Assembly: GCA_028753945.1 (NCBI GenBank)
Contig: JAPNXP010000010.1
Location: 313,042-377,041, forward strand
Source of the DNA: Hexactinellida sp. DTS-2022
Taxonomy: Eukaryota > Porifera > Hexactinellida
Reading direction: 5' to 3'
Length of the DNA stretch: 64,000 nt
Made by a program: the position numbers and the translations under genes
The notes under the pieces: generated by a model
Seen by the model: only the letters and a program-made list of their open reading frames with translations
Told to the model about the DNA's origin: nothing
Databases searched by the model: none
Shown: in pieces, positions 1 to 8,098 of the stretch
How positions within the stretch are numbered: position 1 is the first letter of the stretch
Layout: every line of letters starts with the position of its first letter

Positions 1-57
1 TATTTATATTAAAAGGTGTTGGCCAATATATGAGTGAAAGTATTATTAATATTTTAG

Positions 58-529
58 GTGGGTAATCAACCTGAAAGGGATCCAAGGAACAATGTATGAA
101 GGAGAGACATTCAAACTGCAATTTGAGTTCCTAGACACATACCCTAGCGTATCTCCAGTTGTAAGTGTATTACAGAATGGGTTTTAGATAAATTTAATTG
201 TACGTACTTTTCAGGTTAAATTCATACCAGGACATGTCCCTATTCATCCACACATATACAGTAACGGACACATTTGTTTAGAAATATTATACTCAGGGTA
301 TCAACCACAGATGACAGTTGTTTACATATGTTTATGTGTAAACCAGATGCTGAATAATAATAATAATAAATCCTCTCCAAGGGGTAATGAATCCTATAGC
401 CTGTTTTATAAAGATAGAAATCCCAAAGACACTTGGTGGGTATATGAAGGTAAGTTCTATTGTACTAATTCAGTGAAGCAATTGTTAATTAATAATTTAT
501 TTGTTTCTTTGTTTTTAGATGAATACTAA
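58..529 (+). CDS. UBE2W-like ubiquitin-conjugating enzyme (E2), 5' end outside window
   Basis: Three exons are visible: 58-160, 215-449 and 519-529, all with GT-AG borders and compatible phases; the 5' part lies outside the window. The translation holds the second half of a UBC fold: a WVINLKG strand, then HPHIYSNGHICLEIL, where the Cys of HICL is the predicted catalytic residue. HPH in place of the usual HPN, followed by YSNGH, is the signature of UBE2W, an E2 that in other animals attaches ubiquitin to protein N-termini. The C-terminus ends WWVYEDEY, comparable in position to the short acidic tail of UBE2W. The last intron (450-518) happens to be open in frame. A diverged tandem paralogue follows at 924. 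The family call is firm; the exact orthology is inferred. Confidence 0.82.
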
Positions 530-923
530 CAGCTGAACAAGGTTTTGAGAAACACTATTTTTTTTAATTATTGTTTTACTTTGTATTATTAAATGTAAGG
601 TTGTAAACTAATGAGTTGTAGTAATAATAAGTTTTAATGGTTTTACAAGACCAATTACTTTATCCAATTATTTCTAAAATTAGCCCTGCTACAAACGTAT
701 TAGATAAATATATGCAGTCAGTTTGAATCAAGTTACTGACTAGGTTTCAACATATATAGCCATTAATAAATAGGTATATATAATTGTAATAATTGCAAAA
801 ACTCGGCCTTACTTGCATAATTTCAGATTTAAATGAGAGTTTTCGCGAATTCGCATTTAAGATTGTATTAAAACCTAATTTAATTCGAAATATGAAAGTA
901 TATTGTTGTGTTGAATTAGTGAA
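530..923. other. Spacer between the two E2 genes
   Basis: AT-rich sequence holding the 3' UTR of the first E2 gene and the presumed promoter of the second. I see no repeat family, RNA gene or convincing TATA element here. Confidence 0.5.
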
Positions 924-2233
924 ATGGGTTGCACGGAGTCTAGGAAAGCAGTTCCCAAATCAAAGACAAACAAAGAGACCAGTACCTACGCAAAAGTTAA
1001 AACAGGGACTAATACTGTGCAGGATGATACAAAGGTAAACTCAGCACTATAATACAATTATGGGAGTACTATCCAGAGATCATCGGCTTTAATATTTAAC
1101 AAATTATATTTGTAAATTCATAGATATAAGTGTATAGATAGGAAACATAATAGTAAAACAGATAATTACTGAATAAGTATTCTACTTAAATGTTATAGAA
1201 TTTGCAGCCTGTTAATACCAAAGAAAGTGATATTTCAAAAATATCCGGAAAGAAAAGAATAATACAAGAACTGAAATACTTTAACGAGAATGCACCAACA
1301 AACATGAGAATGGATCCCTCATTCGACGGGTCTGATTTGAAAATGTGAGTCAACTTTTCCTTACTTATTCTATTCCTGCGAATTACACACTTTATTATGT
1401 GCATTCTATAGGTGGACAATAGATATTGACGGAGCAAAGGGTTAGTGAAGTTTATACACAAAATAACTTGATTGTCCCTTAATTAATTGAGCTATTATTT
1501 ATAGATACTATCTATAATGGAGAGAAGTTTAAATTAAAATTGGTGTTTAAAGACGATTACCCAGGAAAAGCACCCACAGTAAGCACTAATATACTAATAT
1601 ATACAGTAGATACCGGATATAAGAACATTATATTGGAAAACGGTTGCCATATACCCTATATAATTTATGCCGGTTATAAGAACATTATATGCAATTCCCG
1701 ACGAGGTTCTTATAACCGGCATCCACTGTAGTTCAATAATAGTTACGTAATTCCATTCAATTTAGATTACTTTCATCCCTGGTCATGTGCCAATGCATCC
1801 TCACATTTACAGCAATGGACATATGTGCCTTGAAATCCTATACGAAGGCTACACGCGGGAAATGACGATTGTCTACATATGTAACTGCATTATGTTAATG
1901 CTAGATTGCAACAAAAAGAAAGAATGGCCATACAACGACAGTATGTATTTACGGATGAATATTACTAACCCTAATCACGGGATGTGGGATTGGGAAGGTT
2001 AGTATATGTTAACTTTAATTAATAATACAAATTAGACTCTATTTTTGTCAAAGTTGTATAATAAGTGAATTATTCCTCACTTACGTATTAATTAAACATC
2101 GAACAACTAAAAGTAAAGCTATTTTATTGCATGATAAGGGGAAAATATACGTATAATCGATATAATATAGATTTTGTTGTTGTTGTTGTTGTTGTTTATT
2201 GACACATCTTTCTTTCTTATAGAAACCTACTGA
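924..2233 (+). CDS. UBE2W-like E2 with MGCxxS N-terminus
   Basis: I assemble six exons: 924-1034, 1208-1344, 1412-1440, 1505-1578, 1766-1997 and 2223-2233. They join in frame to give 197 aa. The UBC fold starts near residue 50 (KKRIIQELKYFNENAP). The active-site region HPHIYSNGHMCLEIL carries the catalytic Cys. It is a paralogue of the upstream partial gene: WTIDIDGAK matches WVINLKGIQ, and both end in an acidic/aromatic tail. The N-terminal 50 residues are extra compared with a minimal E2, and begin MGCTESRK, a typical N-myristoylation plus Cys3 palmitoylation motif. The intron at 1579-1765 carries an inverted-repeat element. The start is chosen because this frame runs open into the donor at 1035 and splices in phase; a longer ORF in another frame does not. 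Confidence 0.8.
1601..1730. repeat. Family A inverted-repeat element (pogo-like MITE) in an E2 intron
   Basis: It starts TACAGTAGATACCGGATA and ends ACCGGCATCCACTGTA; the two ends are imperfect inverted repeats flanked by TA. The same family, including the internal 'ggaaaacggttgccatatac' tract, occurs at about 16065, 18649, 19793, 27963 and 61649. TA-flanked ACAGT...ACTGT ends suggest mobilisation by a Tc1/mariner-superfamily (pogo/Tigger) transposase, an inference since no transposase of that kind lies in the window. Confidence 0.75.
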
Positions 2234-2399
2234 AAACAAGCGGAGTGACAAACCATATTTTATTAGCTGTTTGTATTATATGCATGTGTAAAATTTCATT
2301 ATTAGATACTTAATAAATATCGAAAAATATATTGCATTTTATGAAATAATTAAGAACGTGGTGTGTGCAATGAGCGAGTTTAATAAATTAATAATAAAG

Positions 2400-3914
2400 C
2401 TACGAATCCATGGTGTCTTCTGAGTGCTTTCTCTTTACTCCTTTCCCTGTTGGAAGAAAATAATCACTCAAATAATATTTCGTATCTCCTTTCTGCTTCG
2501 AAATGGTTTGGTTGACTGACTCTATTGGTACATTGGAAAGTGACGTATCTACAGTGAGCTTATGCATACCATCTATCATTGTGCTAGTTGATTTAGATTC
2601 GTTGAGTTCGTCTCTCTTTGTTTCGATCGGATGGTGAGAGCTGTTTACATCAAGCGTGTCGGGTTTAACAAAATATTGTTCTAAAGTAGTTAGTTTCAGT
2701 TTTTTCGTTTCTTTTACAATATCAGAATCCTCTAAATTACTCGTCTTTACATTATTCTTTTCTATCCGATATACTTGTGTCTTATTCCCTCTGTTACTAT
2801 TCATATTCCAGAATGTAATGTCTCCATCAGAACAAGTGACCAGGTTGTCAATGCCAAAGGGCGACCACGCCACGGACAGAACCTCGCTAGAACTCCCGCA
2901 TTCCAATGTGTACAAGTGCGCACCAGGTTTTGCAACGTCCCACATATGCGCTCCCCCACACAGAGACCCGGAAAGCAGCCATTTCCCATTCGGACTCAGA
3001 CAGGTGCGTATATAGAAATTGCACCCCTTATGTCCGTAATAGTTCCCAGCCTCACAGCTTGAGTTGAATCCTAACGAGAATCTCCGTATGTTCCCGTTAA
3101 TTCCACTGGCGTACAAACTGGTGCGCGTCTCGTCCACACTGAGACAGGTGTACCCGCGACTCACAGAGGGGTTGGACTGGGGACAGAAAGTGTGCCAGGG
3201 GAGCGGATCTCGTTTGTAGTTGGTATATGTGCGCCGTGTGTCCCACACCTTTATAATATGTGAAGCGTCAGCAGAGGTCGCGAGCTTCCTTTCATCGATA
3301 AATTTAACCGAAGTGACTTTTACGTGGTGTCTCGTCTCATTCGTTTCCTTCCTGAAAGTATCTATCTTGTTGATAGGATGGTAAGCACAGCATTCTTTCC
3401 TGAGGTACCTAATGTCCCATAACAGGACCTGGCCGTCCCGCCCGCCCGAAGCAAATGTAGTGGGATTATCAATGCACAGATCCACACTACGAACGCTGTT
3501 AGAATGCCCGACAAAACTGACCTCTGCTTGAGCTCTCCAAGCGTCTGAGACTACAATGGTTTTATCAGCGGAACAGCTGATTATCTTAGGGACACATGGT
3601 ACCCATATCAAGTCTAGAATGGCACTTATATGTGCACTCCATCCTATGAGAAGCTTGTTCCGAAGGGTGTCGTAAATATGGACTCCCCCATCTTCATCTC
3701 CCACACATACAAACCCTGTATCATCGTACGAATAGTGCACGGCATTAGGGGATGTCTCGTGGCCAGTTTCGCGATTAGTAAGCGCGTGTGTTTGGTTAGG
3801 AACGGAAGTTACTTTTTCTATGAGACCATTGCTGTCCTCGATTGACGGCCGTGAAGTTGTACCGAAACTGCGACTGTTGATACTTGAAAAGAGTGAATTA
3901 CCTGTAAGATACAT
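2400..3914 (-). CDS. DTL: CDT2/DTL-like WD40 substrate receptor of CRL4
   Basis: A single 504-aa frame. Residues ~55-370 form WD repeats that match the order of CDT2, for example ASGGRDGQVLLWDIR, then HHVKVTSVKF, IKVWDTRRTYTNYKRDPLP, and FYIRTCLSPNGKWLLSGS. CDT2 is the DCAF of CRL4 that destroys PCNA-bound substrates such as CDT1 and p21 homologues during S phase. The C-terminal ~130 residues are low-complexity and polar, and carry two PIP-like boxes, LTTLEQYF (408-415) and KYYLSDYF (479-486), the second followed by the basic GKGVKRKH. Vertebrate CDT2 has one C-terminal PIP box. The protein is shorter than the vertebrate form (~730 aa), mostly in the tail. NUDT5 lies 111 bp upstream on the same strand. 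Confidence 0.85.
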   Translation of the reverse strand: MYLTGNSLFSSINSRSFGTTSRPSIEDSNGLIEKVTSVPNQTHALTNRETGHETSPNAVHYSYDDTGFVCVGDEDGGVHIYDTLRNKLLIGWSAHISAILDLIWVPCVPKIISCSADKTIVVSDAWRAQAEVSFVGHSNSVRSVDLCIDNPTTFASGGRDGQVLLWDIRYLRKECCAYHPINKIDTFRKETNETRHHVKVTSVKFIDERKLATSADASHIIKVWDTRRTYTNYKRDPLPWHTFCPQSNPSVSRGYTCLSVDETRTSLYASGINGNIRRFSLGFNSSCEAGNYYGHKGCNFYIRTCLSPNGKWLLSGSLCGGAHMWDVAKPGAHLYTLECGSSSEVLSVAWSPFGIDNLVTCSDGDITFWNMNSNRGNKTQVYRIEKNNVKTSNLEDSDIVKETKKLKLTTLEQYFVKPDTLDVNSSHHPIETKRDELNESKSTSTMIDGMHKLTVDTSLSNVPIESVNQTISKQKGDTKYYLSDYFLPTGKGVKRKHSEDTMDS

Positions 3915-4025
3915 TCTTAGCAGATCTAATTGTAATCGTTATAAGTTAGCAAAAGCCACACTTAATACTAGTTTAGTACAAAGCTACAAAGCTACAAACC
4001 TACAAATTATGCTATAACGTAGAAT

Positions 4026-4685
4026 CTATAGTAATTTAGCTAACTGAAGCCCGAGTGCGAAAGTGTACAGCTTTGTCTCGACACCAATGTCAAATTTATC
4101 TTGTGCCGTTTCCAAAGTGGAGAGTAGATTCTCCAAAGGGACCTCTAACTTAGATAGGAATTCGTCGTCATCCAATTTCCCGGCTGCCTCAGATTTCTTC
4201 TCACTTTCATTCAAATCCATTGTAAACGAGACAGAGGTCTCTGTACTTTTCCAAGGGTCGGAATATGTTTTCTTGGAAGAAGACATTATTTTCCCGGTTT
4301 CGCCCGTTTCTTCCTTCAGTTCTCTGTGAGCTGCGGCTTCTAGCGTCTCCTCTTTATCCACAAGCCCAGCTGGAAACTCTAGTATCAACTTCCCTACAGG
4401 AGCGCGGTACACTACGACTAATACTATAGTCCTGTGTCCGTCTACAGTTCTGATTCCTATCGCATCTACCCCGTCTACTCCCGCTGTGTGAGATCTGGTC
4501 GTCCGCTCGACCACTTCGTATGTTCGCTCTGTGCCAGAGGTGTCCGAGTAGTGCTGAATGCCCAGCTTAAGCCACTGTCCTGTGAACTTCCATTCGCAAT
4601 GCAGAGATTTAATAGATTTGTATTTAGAAGTTATCTTTTCAAGTTCGTTCAAGACTCCAGTTATGTCTTGACTTCCACTCGCCAT
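4026..4685 (-). CDS. NUDT5: ADP-sugar pyrophosphatase, NUDT5-like Nudix hydrolase
   Basis: 219 aa in one exon. A complete Nudix box (G-x5-E-x7-RE-L-x-EE-x-G) begins at GLVDKEE around residue 108 and ends with RELKEETG. Just before it, APVGKLILEFPAG matches the NUDT5 motif that precedes the box, and the N-terminal RTYEVVERTTRS matches the ADP-ribose pyrophosphatase dimer strand. The C-terminal YTFALGLQLAKLL resembles the closing helix of NUDT5. Predicted activity is Mg-dependent hydrolysis of ADP-ribose and ADP-sugars to AMP and sugar phosphate in cytosol or nucleus. The region after the box (130-190) is longer and more polar than usual. Confidence 0.88.
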   Translation of the reverse strand: MASGSQDITGVLNELEKITSKYKSIKSLHCEWKFTGQWLKLGIQHYSDTSGTERTYEVVERTTRSHTAGVDGVDAIGIRTVDGHRTIVLVVVYRAPVGKLILEFPAGLVDKEETLEAAAHRELKEETGETGKIMSSSKKTYSDPWKSTETSVSFTMDLNESEKKSEAAGKLDDDEFLSKLEVPLENLLSTLETAQDKFDIGVETKLYTFALGLQLAKLL

Positions 4686-4755
4686 TTGCTATAAGATAAT
4701 ACAATCCGTGCATTATAAGATGTATAATATATTAAGAATGAAATTACTTATATAA

Positions 4756-4904
4756 GAGCTGAGCTTTGTAGAGTTCAGTTTTTCACTCTGTGTATTCATG
4801 CACTGAGAAAGGTCAGTTTTTTTCCGGAGTTCGAAATTGACCTTTAGAAAGTAAGCCTGGGCTTTTAGTATGGGATAAAATCTGAACTCTACAAAGCTCA
4901 GCTC
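4756..4904. repeat. MITE with perfect 23-bp terminal inverted repeats
   Basis: 4756-4778 is the exact reverse complement of 4882-4904 (GAGCTGAGCTTTGTAG...). Inside, aaaggtca and tgaccttt form a second inverted pair. The flanks read tataa/tatata. No other copy is seen in the window, so the superfamily is unknown. Open frames across it are not considered genes. Confidence 0.75.
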
Positions 4905-5276
4905 TATATAAGGATTCTCATTAAGAATAAGGAATAACGTACTTAGTCTGGACAAGCTGCTAGACCAATCTGTCCCAATTAAACATATAATTGTAGTCAA
5001 ATATTCTATCATCACACAACTTACAAAGTCTCAATACACTCGAATAAATGCAATAATATTATTCTAACTTGCAACATAAAGCGACACTCAATTATTAATT
5101 ATTGAAGGTTTACCGCTAAATATCCGTAATTTTATAGTTCTTTATGATTATGCAAGTAACAAGCCATTATACACATAATTACAGCCACTAGTGCAAACCA
5201 CTCAGTATATTAGTCTCAATAACTACTACTATGCCAGATTTATATAAGAATTCTTATAAAATTTCTCGTCAAACCA

Positions 5277-6119
5277 ATGTCCATCAGAGAATACAGATCT
5301 ATATCACGACCTCAAATCAAATGCGTTTCTAAAGGAAGAGATGAAGGCAAACTTTTCACCCCGCAATGTTTAACATCAGACCCATACACACATAATATTT
5401 ACATTGTTGATAAAGAGAAAAAGAACACAAGTGTATTCACTCCTAATGGCAAACATTTATTCGAATTTACAAACATCAAAAGTCCCCATTCCCTAATTGG
5501 ACCAAAATGTATATTCGTTTATCACCAACTCGTATTCATCACAGATCCATTTTCTAACGCTATCATTATATTCACGATTGACGGTTACTTAGTTACACAA
5601 ATAAGAAACCGATTTTACCGTTGTCCCATCACTTTGAACGGCCCTACGGGTATAGCTGTAGATGAGGAAGGGAGTATTTATGTCGCTAATTGTATCGGAA
5701 ATCAGGTGTTGGTGTTGACAGAGGAGCGACCTTTCTTCTCAGTCGTTCTAGGTCGTATCCAGACGCATTGGCCCCATGCAATCAAACTACACAAAGACAT
5801 GATTGTTGTGCTAGACAACCTTAGCCCTTGTGTGGGCTTTTTTAGCAAAGACGGAGAGTTCATTAGTAGGTATATTACGCGAGGTCGTTACGGGCAAATA
5901 TGGCGACCGTTTAGCTTTGATATTGACCTGAATGATAACCTATTGATATCAGATGTTGAGAACCATTACGTGAGGGTGTTCAGTCCCAATGGGGAACTGC
6001 TAAAGACATTCGGCTCCAAATACGGATTTCAAGGACGAGTTGTCGGCATTGCACTTGATAGAAAAAACAGAATAATATCAGCACAACAGTCAGATAATAA
6101 TATTCTTATTATTATATAA
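5277..6119 (+). CDS. NHL-repeat beta-propeller protein
   Basis: 280 aa without introns. It consists almost wholly of NHL repeats, e.g. GPTGIAVDEEGSIYVANCIGNQVLVL, then SFDIDLNDNLLISDVENHYVRVFSPNGELLKTFG and GIALDRKNRIISAQQSDNNILII. There are about five or six blades. It has no RING, B-box or coiled coil, so unlike TRIM-NHL proteins it is a free-standing propeller, probably a protein- or RNA-binding scaffold. No signal peptide is seen. A TATA-like tatataag lies at about 5239-5247, some 35 bp before the ATG. The specific partner or pathway cannot be named. Confidence 0.8.
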   Translation: MSIREYRSISRPQIKCVSKGRDEGKLFTPQCLTSDPYTHNIYIVDKEKKNTSVFTPNGKHLFEFTNIKSPHSLIGPKCIFVYHQLVFITDPFSNAIIIFTIDGYLVTQIRNRFYRCPITLNGPTGIAVDEEGSIYVANCIGNQVLVLTEERPFFSVVLGRIQTHWPHAIKLHKDMIVVLDNLSPCVGFFSKDGEFISRYITRGRYGQIWRPFSFDIDLNDNLLISDVENHYVRVFSPNGELLKTFGSKYGFQGRVVGIALDRKNRIISAQQSDNNILIII

Positions 6120-6194
6120 TAATTATAATAATATACTGCATTGTGAATATTTCGTCTTTTGCTGTAATGTTATCTGAATTTGAGGTATTGAAAA

Positions 6195-6395
6195 GTACAT
6201 GACACATGCGCCTTAGGTACACAACACATGTGCCTTAGGTACACAACACATGTGCCTTAGGTACACAACACATGTGCCTTAGGTACACAACACATGTGCC
6301 TTAAAAGTACACAACACATGTGCCTTAAAAGTACACAACACATGTGCCTTGGCCCTTAAGTACACAACACATGTGCCTTAAAAGTACACAACACA
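6195..6395. repeat. Left inverted array of ~22-bp repeats (KDZ element terminus)
   Basis: About nine head-to-tail units built on GTACACAACACATGTGCCTT followed by ag or aaaa. The outer units end in 'ag' and the inner ones in 'aaaa', and the right array mirrors this order. Each full unit contains the palindrome CACATGTG. A lone extra half-unit lies at 7987-8003, just beyond the inserted hAT element. Confidence 0.9.
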
Positions 6396-6483
6396 GCGAT
6401 ATTAGCTATAAACTTGTGTAAAGTACTCTTTAAAGAATCAATTTTTAATAAGTCTTATATTTTAGAGCGTTATTTTGGCATTG

Positions 6484-7811
6484 CAGGGCCGGATTTATAA
6501 TTGTGGGGCCCCGGGGCAATCAATCTGTGGGGGCCCAGAAACGTCGTCATTGTTCGATAGTTTTAATGTATCGGTAGTACTTTTTCTATTAACATTCTCC
6601 TGCAACACTTACTGTACGGTGGAAGGTATGTCTAATTAACCCAAACACATACCTATAAACCTCAGGGATTTTAACCATTTTGCCTGTTCTGTATAGGCGT
6701 ACAGGGATTTCTTGTATTTCTACAGCTTTTTTTAGTTCGGACAATATTACAGATTGTGAGTCTAATATTACCTAAAATGTAGCATTCTGTTTTGTCTAAA
6801 TCAACATTTCCTATTCAAGCGTACAGGGATTCCCTGTAGTCTCTATAATACAAAGTTTTCCCCTTTCCAAAGTGATTAATTTGATTTATGTCAACCCTAA
6901 TAAATATAAATAACATGAAAGTATCTCTTATCATGCATTCTGCATTGACCACATGCACATAATGCAATGTCTTGGTTAGTATAATTCCTCTTTGAATAAG
7001 TGTATAGGGATTTATTAGACGAGCGAGCGTGGCGAGCGAGAAAAAGTTTTGGGTATCCAGGGATTTTGGCCAATATACAGGTTAAAATGTAGCCCCGCAC
7101 AGGGATATGACTCAAATAGGTTGGCAGGTATGCAAACAGTAAACGGAAAAATAGACAAAATAGATATTTTGAATTAAACATTGTAGCCATCTCATTCATA
7201 CAATAACTGTGCGCCCCCTAGCAACTTTGTCGCGAGGTCCCCCTTCCAACCAGGCTTGTCAAAAGGTCCCGAATTGTCAGGCCAGGTCAGGTCAGGTCTT
7301 ATATACAATATTTATGTTCAGGTCAGGTCAGGTCATGGTGGAAAAAAAATCATACAGGTCAGGTCAGGTCAGGTCTTTCACATTCTCAGGTCAATTTCAG
7401 GTCATTTTCAGGTCAATTTCAGCAGGGCTTTCATGAGTCACCGAATCATCTGACTCGTGATAAAATTTAGTGACTCGATGACTCGTGGTGACTCGCGAGT
7501 CATCGAGTCAATCAAATGACTCGTGAAAAGTCCTGAATTTCAGGTCATTTCAGGTAAAAAAAGTTCAGGTCAGGTCAGGTCAAAATCATGCAAGATTAGG
7601 TTCAGGTCAGGTCAGGTCAGGTCAAGGCGTTCAGAAAATAGGTTCAGGTCACTCAAAGGTCAGGTCAGGTCAGGTCATGACCTGACCTTTCGACAAGCCT
7701 GCTTCCAACACCCTATTATTGATTGTTCTTACTCCATAAGTATGTGGGGGCCCTTATGTGTGGGGCCCCCGGGGCAAATGCCTCGTTTGCCCTGCCTTAA
7801 GTCCGGCCCTG
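6484..7811. mobile_element. Non-autonomous hAT element inserted in the KDZ element
   Basis: The termini CAGGGCCGGATTTA (6484) and AAGTCCGGCCCTG (ending 7811) are inverted repeats of the CAGGG...CCCTG type common in hAT elements. The adjoining GC-rich tracts (ggggccccgggg) are also inverted. The flanks are tggcattg and gtgcattg, an imperfect 8-bp duplication at best. No transposase frame is visible; a second hAT element is nested at 7251-7701. Confidence 0.75.
7251..7701. mobile_element. Nested hAT MITE with perfect 8-bp target duplication
   Basis: The left end CAGGCTTGTCAAAAGGTC and right end GACCTTTCGACAAGCCTG are inverted. They are flanked by a perfect 8-bp duplication, CTTCCAAC (7243-7250 and 7702-7709), the hAT hallmark. 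The interior is non-coding and filled with AGGTC pentamers (7280-7380, 7565-7680) and tgactcg repeats (7435-7520). The two short frames running through the pentamers are repeat artefacts. Confidence 0.9.
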
Positions 7812-8098
7812 GTGCATTGTCATGTGATTTTCTAATTACGGAGTAAATATCAATATTTATTGTTAGGCATAGAATAATGTGATTTGCATATGAATGCGAT
7901 AAAAATAAAACTACGTCCACCTTCCGTATTTTCTAAAAAAAATCCGGATGATAACCAATTAATTAATTTAACCTGGTCTTAATTAAAAGTACACAACACA
8001 GAAGCCATAATTGTTTCGATGAGACTGGATTCACTGGAAGGTATAAATAATCGAATCCCGACTTTTTTAGATATGTACATCTAGCATCTTAGTTTAAT

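Noticed and set aside
793..1038. 81-aa ORF covering the first exon of the second E2
   Set aside because: It is in a different frame from the one that splices in phase to the UBC fold, and resembles nothing known.
6195..6395. Regular ~22-bp repeats with spacing that might look like a CRISPR array
   Set aside because: The units are contiguous with no unique spacers, they have an inverted partner array at 13621-13805, and the DNA is eukaryotic.
7209..7846. Overlapping ORFs of 65-107 aa at 7209-7846
   Set aside because: They consist of AGGTC pentamer translation (VRSGQ repeats) inside nested hAT elements.
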